A DNA stretch of 64,000 nucleotides from Thermococcus sp. 4557 (lineage in GTDB: Archaea > Methanobacteriota_B > Thermococci > Thermococcales > Thermococcaceae): assembly GCF_000221185.1 (NCBI RefSeq), contig NC_015865.1, positions 744,001-808,000 of the forward strand. Reading direction: 5' to 3'. The first letter of the stretch is position 1, and each line of letters starts with the position of its first letter. Shown in pieces: positions 17,585-28,116 of this stretch. The notes beneath the pieces were generated by a model that saw only the letters and a program-made list of their open reading frames with translations, searched no databases and had not been told where the DNA came from. Both the position numbers and the translations under genes were made by a program.

Positions 17585-17723
17585 ACATTTATAAGTCTTT
17601 CCCCATACTGATGAACATAGAAGTACATCAGAGTAGCTTTTCGGCATGGAAAACGGTTCTTAAACTTTACGCAACCGATATAAACCCCTACGAGCCAGAT
17701 ACCACTCGAAAAGCTTATATACC
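17585..17723 (+). promoter_or_regulatory. Tandem promoters of the RNA polymerase operon
   Basis: Three TATA-like boxes lie upstream of rpoH: ACATTTATAAGTC (17585), CGATATAAACC (about 17676) and AAGCTTATATACC (17711). The last would start transcription near 17745, about 40 bp before the rpoH GTG. The others would give longer leaders. Any one of them may be the main promoter. Confidence 0.45.
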
Positions 17724-17786
17724 GAAACCCGCAGGTGTGAGGTAGTGATAATCGTTCTTAAAAAATGTTAAAGGGGGCAATTCTCG

Positions 17787-18035
17787 GTGGCGACGAAAAA
17801 AGAGTTTGATATATTCACGCATGAGCTGGTTCCCGAGCACAGAATACTGAGCGAAGAGGAGAAGGAGGAGCTTCTCAGGAAGTACAGGATCAGAATCTCC
17901 CAGCTTCCGCAGATCAAGGCTTCAGACCCTGCTGTCGTGGCCCTTGGGGCAAAGCCGGGCGACATCCTTGAGATCAAAAGAAAAAGCCCGACAGCGGGCT
18001 ACTACAACTACTACCGCCTTGTGGTGGAGGACTGA
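17787..18035 (+). CDS. rpoH: DNA-directed RNA polymerase subunit H
   Basis: 82-aa archaeal RpoH, homologous to the C-terminal domain of eukaryotic RPB5. It begins [22 protein letters not shown] and holds the conserved [27 protein letters not shown] block that contacts the large subunit near downstream DNA. Start GTG at 17787 follows GGGGGC. It is the first gene of the conserved archaeal rpo operon and is followed by rpoB after 17 bp. Confidence 0.97.
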   Translation: MATKKEFDIFTHELVPEHRILSEEEKEELLRKYRIRISQLPQIKASDPAVVALGAKPGDILEIKRKSPTAGYYNYYRLVVED

Positions 18036-18052
18036 TTCTGCGAGGTGAGATT

Positions 18053-21000
18053 ATGGCATCGAGAGGACCAACCGTTGTGGATGTTACTCCTGACGACCTC
18101 TGGCTCGTTATGGACGCCTACTGGAAGGAGAGGGGGCTCGTAAGGCAGCACCTTGATTCTTACAACGCTTTCATTGAGAGCGGCATGCAGCGGGTCATAT
18201 ACGAGTTCGGCGGCCTGAAGCCGGACATCCCGGACTTCGAGGTTAAGTTCGGTAAAATACGCCTGGGCGAACCCGAGTTCCAGGAGGCCCAGGGGCAGAG
18301 GAAGCCGCTCTACCCGATGGACGCCAGGATAAGGAACCTGACCTACTCGGCCCCGCTCTACCTCGAGCTCATCCCCGTCATCAAGGGCATCGAGCAGGAG
18401 GCCGTTGAGGTCCGCATTGGAGAGCTCCCGATAATGCTCAAGTCCAAGGCCTGCAGGCTTTACGGCCTCAGCGACGAGGAGCTCATCAAGCTCGGCGAGG
18501 ATCCAAAGGACCCGGGAGGATACTTCATCATAAACGGTTCTGAGAGGGTTATAGTCTCTATCGAGGACCTCGCCCCGAACAAGACCCTCGTTGAGCGCGA
18601 CGAGAGGCAGAACAGGATAATCGCAAAGGTCTTCTCATACAGACACGGTTACAGGGCCCTGATAACCGTCGAGAGGAGGAAGGACGGTATCCTCTACGTC
18701 AACATCCCGAACGTTCCGAGACCCGTCAAGTTCGTTTACGTTATGCGCGCCCTCGGTCTTCTGAGCGATAAAGAGATCGTCGAGGCCGTGAGCGATGATC
18801 CGAGGATACAGCAGGTTCTCTTCGACAACCTCGAGGACGCCAGCGACGTGATGAACCAGGAGGACGCTCTCGACTACATAGGAAAGCTCTCCCTGCCCGG
18901 CCAGCCGAAGGAGTACAGGCTCAGGAGGGCCGAGCACATCATAGACAACAACCTCCTCCCGCACATGGGCGTCGAGCCGGAGAGGAGGAAGGCCAAGGCC
19001 TACTACCTCGGCATGATGGCCCTCAAGGTTCTCGAGCTTTCGCTCGGCCTCCGCGGTGAGGACGACAAGGACCACTACGCCAACAAGAGGCTCAAGCTCG
19101 CTGGAGACCTCCTCAGAGACCTCTTCCGCGTCGCCTTCGGCCAGCTCGTCAAGGACATGCAGTACCAGATGACCAAGACCTACCAGAGGAAGGGTGAGCG
19201 CTACACCTTCGAGAACATCCAGCGCTTTGTGAGAAACTCCATAAGACCGGACGTCCTCAGCGAGAGAATTGAACATGCCCTCGCGACCGGTGCCTGGCCC
19301 GGCGGAAGGACCGGTGTGAGCCAGCTTCTCGATAGAACGAACTACATGAGCACCCTTTCACACCTCAGGCGCGTTACCTCCCCGCTCAGCAGGGACCAGC
19401 CCCACTTCGAGGCGCGTGACCTTCACGGAACCCACTGGGGAAGAATCTGTCCGACGGAGACTCCGGAAGGTCCGAACTGTGGTCTCGTTAAGAACCTCTC
19501 ACTGATGTCCCAGATAACCACCGGCATTCCCGAGGAGGAGGTCAGGGAGTATCTGAACAAGCTCGGCGTCGTTTCCATCGAGGAGCGCCGCCCGAGCCCC
19601 GAGCTCTGGCGTCTCTACCTCAACGGTGTTCTCATCGGAACCATAGAGGACGGAGAGTCCCTCGTCCGCAGGATAAGGAGCGACAGGAGAAGCGGAAAGA
19701 TAAGCGACGTCATCAACGTGGCGATGTACCAGGACGAGGAGGTCAGGGAAGTATACGTCAACAGCGACGACGGCCGCGTCAGGAGACCGCTCATCATCGT
19801 CGAGAACGGCAAGCCTAAGCTAACCAAGGAGCACGTCGATGCAATAAAGAACGGAGCCCTCACCTGGAACGACCTGGTGAAGATGGGCATCATAGAGTAC
19901 CTCGACGCTGAAGAGGAGGAGAACGCCTACGTTGCCACCTGGCCCTGGGAGGTCACGGAGGAGCACACCCACCTCGAGCTCATGCCGGCCGCGATACTCG
20001 GTATCCCGGCTTCGCTCGTCCCGTACCCGGAGCACAACGCGGCCCCGCGTAACACCTATGGGGCGGGTATGGCCAAGCAGAGCCTCGGCTTTGGTGCCGC
20101 CAACTTCAGGATAAGGGTGGACACGCGCGGGCACCTCATGCACTACCCGCAGGTTCCGCTCGTCAACTCACGCATCATGAAGGCCGTCGGTTTCGAGGAG
20201 AGGCCCGCCGGTCAGAACTTCGTGGTCGCGGTTCTCAGCTACGGCGGCTACAACATGGAGGACGCAATCATCATGAACAAGGCCTCCATCGAGCGCGGTC
20301 TCGGAAGGAGCACGTTCTTCAGAACCTACGAGGCCGAGGAGAAGCGCTACCTCGGCGGTCAGACCGACCGCTTTGAGGTTCCCGACCCGACCATACAGGG
20401 CTATCTCGGCGAGAAGTACTACCGCCACCTCGACGAGGACGGTATAATCTTCCCGGAGTCAAAGGTCACGGGTAAGGACGTTCTCGTCGGCAGAACTTCA
20501 CCGCCGAGGTTCCTTGAGGAGCAGAGCGGTCTCGGAGGAATAATCCTCCAGGAGAGAAGGGAAACGAGCGTCACCGTCAGGCCGAGCGAGAGGGGTATAG
20601 TTGACAAGGTCATCATCACCGAGACCGGCGACGGAACCAAGCTCGTCAAGGTGACCACCAGGGACCTCCGCATCCCGGAGTTCGGAGACAAGTTCGCATC
20701 GAGGCACGGTCAGAAGGGTGTCGTGGGCCTCATCGTTCCGCAGGAGGACATGCCCTGGACCGAGAGCGGAATCGTTCCCGACCTCATCGTCAACCCGCAC
20801 GGTATCCCGAGCCGTATGACCGTCGGACAGCTCATCGAGGCCATAGGCGGAAAGGTCGCCGCCCTCACCGGAAGGAGGGTCGATGGAACCGCGTTCATTG
20901 GTGAGCCCGAGGAGAAGCTCAGGAAGGAGCTTGAGGAGCTTGGATTCAAGCACAGCGGCAGGGAAGTCATGTACGACGGCATAACCGGAAGAAGACTGGA

Positions 21001-21421
21001 GGCCGACATATTCGTGGGCGTCATCTACTACCAGAGGCTCCACCACATGGTCGCCGACAAGATGCACGCGAGGAGCAGAGGTCCGGTGCAGGTTCTCACC
21101 AAGCAGCCGACCGAGGGAAGGGCCAGGGAAGGTGGTCTCAGGTTCGGTGAGATGGAGCGTGACGTCCTCATCGGACACGGCGCCGCGATGCTGCTCATAG
21201 AGAGACTGCTCGAGGAGAGCGACAAGACCGAGGTATGGGTCTGCGAGAGCTGCGGACACCTGGCACTCGAGGACAAGCGCAGAGGAAAGGTCTACTGCCC
21301 GGTCTGTGGAGAGGAAGAGAAGATCAGCAAGGTGGAGATGAGCTACGCCTTCAAGCTGCTGCTCGACGAGCTGAAGGCTATGGGAATAAGGCCGTCCCTC
21401 AAGATAACGGATAGGGTGTGA
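18053..21421 (+). CDS. rpoB: DNA-directed RNA polymerase subunit B (beta)
   Basis: 1122-aa unsplit B subunit, the second-largest subunit of archaeal RNA polymerase. Landmarks include [19 protein letters not shown], the RDGYRALI-like fork region, [24 protein letters not shown], the [18 protein letters not shown] block with the conserved acidic residues near the active site, [17 protein letters not shown], and a C-terminal zinc ribbon (CESCGHLA...CPVCGEE). Start ATG follows GAGGTGAG. No intein or frame split is seen. It ends five bases before rpoA1. Confidence 0.98.
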   Translation: MASRGPTVVDVTPDDLWLVMDAYWKERGLVRQHLDSYNAFIESGMQRVIYEFGGLKPDIPDFEVKFGKIRLGEPEFQEAQGQRKPLYPMDARIRNLTYSAPLYLELIPVIKGIEQEAVEVRIGELPIMLKSKACRLYGLSDEELIKLGEDPKDPGGYFIINGSERVIVSIEDLAPNKTLVERDERQNRIIAKVFSYRHGYRALITVERRKDGILYVNIPNVPRPVKFVYVMRALGLLSDKEIVEAVSDDPRIQQVLFDNLEDASDVMNQEDALDYIGKLSLPGQPKEYRLRRAEHIIDNNLLPHMGVEPERRKAKAYYLGMMALKVLELSLGLRGEDDKDHYANKRLKLAGDLLRDLFRVAFGQLVKDMQYQMTKTYQRKGERYTFENIQRFVRNSIRPDVLSERIEHALATGAWPGGRTGVSQLLDRTNYMSTLSHLRRVTSPLSRDQPHFEARDLHGTHWGRICPTETPEGPNCGLVKNLSLMSQITTGIPEEEVREYLNKLGVVSIEERRPSPELWRLYLNGVLIGTIEDGESLVRRIRSDRRSGKISDVINVAMYQDEEVREVYVNSDDGRVRRPLIIVENGKPKLTKEHVDAIKNGALTWNDLVKMGIIEYLDAEEEENAYVATWPWEVTEEHTHLELMPAAILGIPASLVPYPEHNAAPRNTYGAGMAKQSLGFGAANFRIRVDTRGHLMHYPQVPLVNSRIMKAVGFEERPAGQNFVVAVLSYGGYNMEDAIIMNKASIERGLGRSTFFRTYEAEEKRYLGGQTDRFEVPDPTIQGYLGEKYYRHLDEDGIIFPESKVTGKDVLVGRTSPPRFLEEQSGLGGIILQERRETSVTVRPSERGIVDKVIITETGDGTKLVKVTTRDLRIPEFGDKFASRHGQKGVVGLIVPQEDMPWTESGIVPDLIVNPHGIPSRMTVGQLIEAIGGKVAALTGRRVDGTAFIGEPEEKLRKELEELGFKHSGREVMYDGITGRRLEADIFVGVIYYQRLHHMVADKMHARSRGPVQVLTKQPTEGRAREGGLRFGEMERDVLIGHGAAMLLIERLLEESDKTEVWVCESCGHLALEDKRRGKVYCPVCGEEEKISKVEMSYAFKLLLDELKAMGIRPSLKITDRV

Positions 21422-21425
21422 TAGC

Positions 21426-24143
21426 ATGCAGTCGATGAAGAAGATCATCGGGAGTATTGAATTCGGTATCCTCTCACCCCAGGAAATCAGAAAGATGAGC
21501 GCGGCCGAGATAACCGTCCCAGACACCTACGACGACGACGGCTACCCAATCGAAGGCGGCCTCATGGACAAGAGACTGGGTGTTGTTGACCCGGGACTCC
21601 GCTGTGAGACCTGTGGGGCGAGAGCCGGAGACTGTCCGGGTCACTTCGGCCACGTTGAGCTCGCCAGGCCGATAGTCCACGTCGGATTCGCCAAGACCAT
21701 TCACCGCGTCCTCGAGAGCACCTGTCGCGAGTGCGGAAGGATAAAGCTCACCGACGAGGAGATAGAGGAGTACATGCACAAGTTCGAGGTCATGGGCGAC
21801 AGGAAGAAGGCCAAGGACAGGCTCATCAAGGAGATACACAAGAAGGCCAAGGAGAGAATGGTCTGCCCGCACTGTGGAGCGCCGCAGTTCCCGATCAAGT
21901 TCGAGAGGCCGACCATCTACTGGGAGCTCAGGAAGGACGAGGAGGGCAACGAGTACAGGCACAGAATGATGCCGAGCGAGGTCAGGGACAGGCTCGAGAA
22001 GATACCGGACAAGGACCTGCCGCTCCTCGGACTCCACCCGGAGAAGGCCAGGCCCGAGTGGATGATACTGACGGTCCTGCCGGTTCCGCCGGTTACCATG
22101 AGACCGTCCATCACCCTCGAGAGCGGCATCAGGGCGGAGGACGACCTCACCCACAAGCTCGTTGACATCATCCGTATCAACAACCGCCTTAAGAGCAACA
22201 TCGAGGCCGGTGCACCGCAGCTCATCATCGAGGACCTCTGGGACCTCCTCCAGTACCACGTCACCACATACATCAACAACGAGACCTCCGGTATTCCGCC
22301 GGCCAAGCACAAGAGCGGAAGGCCCCTCAAGACCCTCTCCCAGAGGCTCAAGGGTAAGGAGGGCCGCTTCCGTGGAAACCTCAGCGGTAAGCGTGTCAAC
22401 TTCTCGGCCCGTACGGTCATCAGCCCCGACCCGATGATAAGCATCAACGAGGTCGGCGTTCCAATGGCCGTCGCCATGGAGCTCACCGTTCCGGAGAAGG
22501 TCACCGAGTTCAACTTCGAGAAGCTCAAGAAGATGGTTCTCAACGGGCCCGAGAAGTATCCGGGAGCCAACTACGTCATCGACCCCGAGGGAAGGAGAAT
22601 CCGCCTCATGGAGAACAACCTCGAGATCATCGCCGAGAAGCTCGACCTCGGCTGGACGGTCGAGAGGCACCTCATGGACGGAGACATAGTGCTCTTCAAC
22701 AGGCAGCCCTCACTCCACAGGATGTCCATCATGGCTCACCGCGTTCGCGTTATGCCGTACAGAACCTTCCGCCTCAACCTCTCGGTCTGCCCGCCGTACA
22801 ACGCTGACTTCGACGGTGACGAGATGAACCTCCACGTGCCGCAGACCGAGGAGGCGCAGGCCGAGGCGAGGATACTCATGGAGGTCCAGAACCACATCAT
22901 CTCGCCGAGGTACGGAGGCCCGCTCATCGCCGGAATCCAGGATCACATCTCCGGCGGCTACCTGCTCACCCGCGAGGGTGCATACTTCACCCGCTCAGAG
23001 GTCGAGCAGATGCTCATGTTCGCGGGAATCGACATCCGCGAGCTTCCGGAGCCGGACAAGGTTGAGGACGGCGTTGAGCTATGGAGCGGAAAGACCATCT
23101 TCTCGCTCGTCCTGCCGGAGGACCTCACCATCTGGTACCGCAACAAGCTCTGCGACGAGCCGGAGCGCTGTGAGGCTCTGGAGAAGCTCATAGAGGAGAA
23201 GCTCGTCCCCGACCCGGGGGAAGTCAGGAAGCTCGCCTACGACGGCTTCGTTTACATCCAGAACGGAAAGCTCCTCAGCGGAGCCATAGACAAGAAGGCC
23301 TACGGAAGGGAGGACGGAAAGCTCCTCGACCTCATAGTGAGGGAGTACGGCGTTGACAGGGCGAGGCAGTTCCTCGACCAGGTCACCAAGCTCGCCATCT
23401 GGACCATCACCCACAAGGGCTTCACCACCGCCATAGACGATGAGGACCTCCCGAGCGAGGCCCTCGACAGGATTCACGAGATAATCCGCGAGGCTGAGGA
23501 GAGGGTCAACAGGCTCATAGAGGCCTACAAGAACGGTGAGCTTGAACCGCTGCCGGGTAAGACCCTTGAGGAGACCCTCGAGAGCAACATCATGGCTGTC
23601 CTCGCCGAGGCGCGTGACAACGCCGGTAAGGTCGCCGAGCGCTACCTCGGTATGGGCAACCACGCGGTCATCATGGCCAAGACCGGAGCAAGGGGTAAGA
23701 TGCTCAACATCACCCAGATGGCCGCTATGCTCGGTCAGCAGTCCATCCGTGGAAAGCGCCTCTACCGCGGCTACCGCGGAAGGGTTCTCACCCACTTCAA
23801 GCCGGGAGACCTCGGCGCGAGGGCGAAGGGATTCGTCACCAACTCCTACAAGAGCGGCCTTACCCCGCAGGAGTACTTCTTCCACGCAATGGGTGGACGT
23901 GAGGGACTGGTTGACACGGCGGTCAGGACTGCCCAGAGCGGTTACATGCAGAGAAGGCTCATCAACGCCCTCCAGGACCTCAAGGTGGACTACGACGGAA
24001 CCGTCAGGGATCCGACCGGAATCATCGTCCAGTTCAAGTACGGTGAGGACGGCATCGACCCGATGAAGAGCTGGCAGGGCAAGACCGTTGATGTTGACAG
24101 GGTCATCCTTAGAACCCTCGTCAAGATGAGGGGAGGTGAGTGA
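21426..24143 (+). CDS. rpoA1: DNA-directed RNA polymerase subunit A'
   Basis: 905-aa N-terminal part of the largest subunit. It has the clamp zinc sites (CETCGARAGDCPGHFGH and CRECG...CPHCG) and the absolutely conserved active-site motif NADFDGDEM, which binds the catalytic Mg. The bridge helix region GREGLVDTAVRTAQSGYMQRRL is near the C-terminus. No intein interrupts it. The last bases overlap the ribosome binding site of rpoA2, whose start lies one base after the stop. Confidence 0.98.
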   Translation: MQSMKKIIGSIEFGILSPQEIRKMSAAEITVPDTYDDDGYPIEGGLMDKRLGVVDPGLRCETCGARAGDCPGHFGHVELARPIVHVGFAKTIHRVLESTCRECGRIKLTDEEIEEYMHKFEVMGDRKKAKDRLIKEIHKKAKERMVCPHCGAPQFPIKFERPTIYWELRKDEEGNEYRHRMMPSEVRDRLEKIPDKDLPLLGLHPEKARPEWMILTVLPVPPVTMRPSITLESGIRAEDDLTHKLVDIIRINNRLKSNIEAGAPQLIIEDLWDLLQYHVTTYINNETSGIPPAKHKSGRPLKTLSQRLKGKEGRFRGNLSGKRVNFSARTVISPDPMISINEVGVPMAVAMELTVPEKVTEFNFEKLKKMVLNGPEKYPGANYVIDPEGRRIRLMENNLEIIAEKLDLGWTVERHLMDGDIVLFNRQPSLHRMSIMAHRVRVMPYRTFRLNLSVCPPYNADFDGDEMNLHVPQTEEAQAEARILMEVQNHIISPRYGGPLIAGIQDHISGGYLLTREGAYFTRSEVEQMLMFAGIDIRELPEPDKVEDGVELWSGKTIFSLVLPEDLTIWYRNKLCDEPERCEALEKLIEEKLVPDPGEVRKLAYDGFVYIQNGKLLSGAIDKKAYGREDGKLLDLIVREYGVDRARQFLDQVTKLAIWTITHKGFTTAIDDEDLPSEALDRIHEIIREAEERVNRLIEAYKNGELEPLPGKTLEETLESNIMAVLAEARDNAGKVAERYLGMGNHAVIMAKTGARGKMLNITQMAAMLGQQSIRGKRLYRGYRGRVLTHFKPGDLGARAKGFVTNSYKSGLTPQEYFFHAMGGREGLVDTAVRTAQSGYMQRRLINALQDLKVDYDGTVRDPTGIIVQFKYGEDGIDPMKSWQGKTVDVDRVILRTLVKMRGGE

Positions 24144-24144
24144 A

Positions 24145-25320
24145 ATGGTCGCAGCGAAGACCATCAAGAGCCTGGTGGACAAGGCGGACCTCCCGGAGAA
24201 CCTCAGGGAGGAGCTCTACAACAAGCTGGTCGAGTACAACAAGAAGTACAAGCTCAAGAAGGCGGAGATAGAGGCCATCATCGAGGAGACCGTCCGCGAG
24301 TACCAGAACGCCCTCGTCGAGCCTGGAGAGGCGATAGGTACCGTTGCCGCACAGTCTATCGGTGAGCCGTCAACCCAGATGACCCTCAACACCTTCCACT
24401 ACGCGGGTGTCGCGGAAATCAACGTCACCCTCGGTCTGCCGAGAATCATCGAGATTGTCGACGCGAGGAAGAACCCATCAACGCCAATCATGACCGTTTA
24501 CCTCGACGAGAAGCACCGCTACGACAGGGAGAAGGCCCTCGAGGTCGCGAGGAGGATCGAAGGTACCACCCTGGAAAACCTCGCCCGCGAGATGAGCATC
24601 GACATACTCAACTACGAGTTCGTCGTTGACATAGACCTGGAGAGGCTTGAAAAGGCCGGTCTGGACATGGAGAAGGTCCAGAGGAAGCTCGAGGGCTCTT
24701 TCAAGAGCGCTGAGTTCGAGGTTGATGGATACACGCTCATAATGAGGCCCAAGAAGGTAGGCAAACTCTCAGACCTCAGGAGACTTGCCGAAAAGGTTAA
24801 AAAGCACCGCCTTAAAGGCCTCTCGGGCGTCGGGAAGACCATCATAAGGAAGGAAGGCGACGAGTACGTCATCTACACCGAGGGCTCGAACTTCAAGCAG
24901 GTGCTCAAGGTCCCGGGCGTTGACCCCACGAGGACCAGGACGAACAACATCTGGGAGATCGCCGACGTGCTCGGCATCGAGGCGGCAAGGAACGCCATCA
25001 TAGAGGAAATCGTCAACACGATGCGCGAGCAGGGTCTCGAGGTTGACGTCAGGCACATCATGCTCGTCGCCGACATGATGACGCTCGACGGTGTGATACT
25101 GCCCATAGGCAGGCACGGTATAGTTGGGGAGAAGGCCAGCGTGCTTGCCAGGGCTGCCTTCGAGATAACCACCCAGCACCTCTTCGAGGCCGCTGAGAGG
25201 GGCGATGAGGACCCCCTCAACGGTGTCGTGGAGAACGTGCTGATAGGACAGCCGGTTCCAGTCGGAACCGGAATGGTCAAACTGGCAATGAATCTCCCCC
25301 TGAGACCGAAAAGGGAGTAG
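24145..25320 (+). CDS. rpoA2: DNA-directed RNA polymerase subunit A''
   Basis: 391-aa C-terminal part of the largest subunit (trigger loop, jaw and clamp base). The trigger-loop segment EPGEAIGTVAAQSIGEPSTQMTLNTFHYAG is intact, and the C-terminal block HIMLVADMMTLDGVILPIGRHGI is typical. ATG at 24145 follows GGAGGTGAG. The A'/A'' split is the normal archaeal arrangement. rpl30e follows after 13 bp. Confidence 0.98.
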   Translation: MVAAKTIKSLVDKADLPENLREELYNKLVEYNKKYKLKKAEIEAIIEETVREYQNALVEPGEAIGTVAAQSIGEPSTQMTLNTFHYAGVAEINVTLGLPRIIEIVDARKNPSTPIMTVYLDEKHRYDREKALEVARRIEGTTLENLAREMSIDILNYEFVVDIDLERLEKAGLDMEKVQRKLEGSFKSAEFEVDGYTLIMRPKKVGKLSDLRRLAEKVKKHRLKGLSGVGKTIIRKEGDEYVIYTEGSNFKQVLKVPGVDPTRTRTNNIWEIADVLGIEAARNAIIEEIVNTMREQGLEVDVRHIMLVADMMTLDGVILPIGRHGIVGEKASVLARAAFEITTQHLFEAAERGDEDPLNGVVENVLIGQPVPVGTGMVKLAMNLPLRPKRE

Positions 25321-25333
25321 GGAGGTGTGATGT

Positions 25334-26079
<746 letters not shown>

Positions 26080-26089
26080 GGTGATGATC

Positions 26090-26533
26090 ATGGCTGGAAA
26101 GAAGGCCCCGTATGGAGAGTTTGCCGGAAGGAAACTCAAGCTCAAGAGGAAGAAGTTCCGCTGGAGCGACATCAGGTACAAGAGGAGAGTCCTCAGGCTC
26201 AAGGAGAAGAGCGACCCGCTTGGAGGTGCCCCGCAGGCCAAGGGCATCGTCCTTGAGAAGATAGCCGTCGAGGCAAAGCAGCCGAACTCGGCTATGCGTA
26301 AGGCCGTCAGGGTTCAGCTCATCAAGAACGGTAAGGTCGTTACCGCCTTCACCCCCGGTGACGGTGCCATCAACCACATCGACGAGCACGACGAGGTCAT
26401 CATCGAGGGAATCGGTGGTCCAAAGGGTGGTTCCGTCGGTGATATCCCGGGAATCAGGTACAAGGTCGTCAAGGTCAACAGGGTCTCCCTCAAGGAGCTC
26501 GTCAAGGGAAGGAAGGAGAAGCCGAGGAGGTGA
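26090..26533 (+). CDS. rps12: Ribosomal protein S12
   Basis: 147-aa small-subunit decoding-centre protein (S23e type). The loops that contact the decoding site are recognisable: [20 protein letters not shown] and [20 protein letters not shown] at 26090 follows GAGGTGATGATC, which also contains two earlier in-frame ATGs that are less well placed. The N-terminus is strongly basic. It is followed by rps7 after five bases. Confidence 0.97.
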   Translation: MAGKKAPYGEFAGRKLKLKRKKFRWSDIRYKRRVLRLKEKSDPLGGAPQAKGIVLEKIAVEAKQPNSAMRKAVRVQLIKNGKVVTAFTPGDGAINHIDEHDEVIIEGIGGPKGGSVGDIPGIRYKVVKVNRVSLKELVKGRKEKPRR

Positions 26534-26538
26534 AGTGA

Positions 26539-27186
26539 ATGGCCAAGGCAATCACCGAGAGGTTCTATCAGCCTAAGGAGCTCAAGGTCATGGGCAGGTG
26601 GAGCGTTGAGGACGTCGTCGTGAACGACCCGTCCCTCAGGCCCTACATCAACCTGGAGCCGAGGATCCTCCCGCACAGCCACGGAAGGCATGCCAAGAAG
26701 TCCTTCGGCAAGGCCAACGTTCACATCGTTGAGAGGCTCATCAACAAGGTCATGCGCAGCGGTGCCAGCGGCCACAAGGTCGGCGGCCACTTCATGAGGC
26801 GTGAGAGCCGCTCCCTCATGAGCAAGAAGATGAAGGCCTACGAGGTCGTCAAGGAGGCCTTCATGATCATCGAGCGCAGAACCAAGCAGAACCCGATACA
26901 GGTTCTCGTCAGGGCCCTTGAGAACTCCTCCCCGAGGGAGGACACCACCACCATCGCCTTCGGTGGAATCCGCTACCACATGGCCGTTGACGTTGCCCCG
27001 CTCAGGAGGCTCGACATAGCCCTCAAGAACCTCGCCCTCGGTGCTTCAGCTAAGTGCTACCGCAACAAGACCAGCTACGCCCAGGCCCTCGCCGAGGAGA
27101 TAATCGCTGCAGCCAACAAGGACCCGAAGAGCTTCGCCTACAGCAAGAAGGAAGAGATCGAGAGGATCGCCCAGTCCTCACGCTGA
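26539..27186 (+). CDS. rps7: Ribosomal protein S7
   Basis: 215-aa archaeal S7 (S5e type), which nucleates assembly of the 30S head. Recognisable segments include [25 protein letters not shown] and [16 protein letters not shown]. The ATG follows GGAGGTGAAGTG. It is the last gene of the rpo/ribosomal operon; T-rich sequence (TTCTGCTTTTCTCTCC, 27208-27223) follows and is the likely terminator. Confidence 0.97.
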   Translation: MAKAITERFYQPKELKVMGRWSVEDVVVNDPSLRPYINLEPRILPHSHGRHAKKSFGKANVHIVERLINKVMRSGASGHKVGGHFMRRESRSLMSKKMKAYEVVKEAFMIIERRTKQNPIQVLVRALENSSPREDTTTIAFGGIRYHMAVDVAPLRRLDIALKNLALGASAKCYRNKTSYAQALAEEIIAAANKDPKSFAYSKKEEIERIAQSSR

Positions 27187-27268
27187 GGGCTGGTTGCTTC
27201 TACCCTCTTCTGCTTTTCTCTCCTCGTTTATCGGAAGGTTTTTGTGCTCGAATGAGAGTTCTTTTCCG

Positions 27269-27463
27269 GTGGTTGAATTGGGGAAGCGAAAATTTCAGGC
27301 CCTTGACTTTGGAGATGAAGTCGTTCTTGTCCCGATTGAGGATGGCGTAGAGTTGCGTGGAATTCTAAAGCTCGACAAGTCTGCTAAGGAGATCATGCAG
27401 GAAATTCGCGAGGAAGAAAAGGCATTTGAAGAACGCAAACTCCTCCGTCTCGGACTGCTCTGA
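27269..27463 (+). CDS. Small AbrB/antitoxin-like protein
   Basis: 64-aa protein from GTG 27269: VVELGKRKFQALDFGDEVVLVPIED, then a charged helix (KSAKEIMQEIREEEKAFEERKLL). The GDEVVLVPIED turn and C-terminal helix recall AbrB/VapB-type antitoxins of archaea, but the usual first strand (SKGRIVIPKEIR) is missing. There is no toxin gene beside it. It may be an orphan antitoxin or a truncated copy. The start is uncertain; an upstream frame to 27194 has no ribosome binding site. Confidence 0.45.
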   Translation: MVELGKRKFQALDFGDEVVLVPIEDGVELRGILKLDKSAKEIMQEIREEEKAFEERKLLRLGLL

Positions 27464-27489
27464 GCTTTTCTCCAGATATTATACCCTTC

Positions 27490-27532
27490 GGGAGAAGGGA
27501 AATCTATAAGTACCCGGAGGGAGAAGGGAAAT
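27490..27532 (+). repeat. 14-bp direct repeat flanking a TATA box
   Basis: GGGAGAAGGGAAAT occurs at 27490-27503 and again at 27519-27532. Between them lies TCTATAAGTAC, a TATA-like box. The second copy contains the ribosome binding site and the ATG (27531) of the next gene. The repeat may be an operator or a small duplication. Confidence 0.6.
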
Positions 27533-27914
27533 GGGAACACTAGCTTTTATAGGGGGTACTATTTTGTTTATATCGAGTTTTATCGGATTACTTGAACCCG
27601 CTAAATGGTTCAAACGCCCTGAATTTGGCAAATTGGGGGTTATTGACCAAATGAAAGAATCAGCAATCATCTTGATTGGAATTGTGGCAGGCAATATTAT
27701 TTTGTTCTTTGATCCCGAGTGGTATGCTGAAGTACCAATCTGGATGTTAGCTCTCTCTTCACTAGCATTCACGTTTGCTTTGGTGTCTTTAGTAATAAAC
27801 TACCGCCGCCTCAAACGCTTCGAGCAGGAGGAAATGCTCGAAAGGCTCGCCGAAAAGATGGGCGAGAAGCTTGGAGAATCAATGGCTAAGGGCATAAAGG
27901 CGAAGGAGTCCTAA
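27531..27914 (+). CDS. Small membrane protein of unknown function
   Basis: 127-aa protein with three likely membrane helices (about residues 3-20, 44-62, 70-90) and a charged cytoplasmic tail (RRLKRFEQEEMLERLAEKMGEKLGES). Base composition in the first 250 bp is clearly AT-richer than in its neighbours, which fits recent acquisition. No family is recognised. GGGAGAAGGGAA precedes the ATG. It is flanked by other small genes of unknown origin. Confidence 0.6.
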   Translation: MGTLAFIGGTILFISSFIGLLEPAKWFKRPEFGKLGVIDQMKESAIILIGIVAGNIILFFDPEWYAEVPIWMLALSSLAFTFALVSLVINYRRLKRFEQEEMLERLAEKMGEKLGESMAKGIKAKES

Positions 27915-27952
27915 CTCCAACTGGTTTTAATTCCCCTTTCCCATCTCTCACA

Positions 27953-28105
27953 ATGAAGCCTGAAAAACGCCGACGTCCTGAGGAAAATACGAAGAAAAGG
28001 CTGACCAAGTACTATGAAAGTCCAAAGGCGAAAATCTGGGGACGGAAGAAGATTGACAAGTTGATTGAGAAAGAGACGGAAGAACTTTTGCGAAAAGAAC
28101 TGTGA
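27953..28105 (+). CDS. Small basic/charged protein
   Basis: 50-aa frame: MKPEKRRRPEENTKKRLTKY, ending in a charged helix (KLIEKETEELLRKEL). A TATA-like GGTTTTAATT lies about 25-30 bp upstream of the ATG, so a leaderless or very short-leader message is plausible. More than half of the residues are Lys, Arg or Glu, suggesting a nucleic-acid or partner-binding peptide. It is AT-rich like the preceding membrane protein gene. The call rests on the frame and promoter only. Confidence 0.45.
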   Translation: MKPEKRRRPEENTKKRLTKYYESPKAKIWGRKKIDKLIEKETEELLRKEL

Positions 28106-28116
28106 GGCATTTCAGC

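Larger units (their letters stand above)
16938..17786. other. Long gene-poor tract before the RNA polymerase operon
   Basis: These 849 bp have no credible gene. A 92-codon frame at 17467-17745 spans three TATA boxes and has low-quality codon use. The tract holds hairpin repeats (16940-16970, 17213-17238), copy 2 of the nested stem element (17034-17148), and the rpo promoters (17585-17723). The rest shows nothing I can name. Confidence 0.7.

Noticed and set aside
17467-17745. 92-codon frame upstream of rpoH
   Set aside because: It spans all three TATA boxes, has no ribosome binding site, and its composition matches non-coding sequence.
16244-17786. Possible CRISPR array
   Set aside because: The repeats are few, structured and unevenly spaced; no regular repeat-spacer pattern or cas gene is present.
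21426-25320. Possible inteins or frameshift in the RNA polymerase genes
   Set aside because: Lengths and motifs of A' and A'' are normal; the split is the standard archaeal arrangement.
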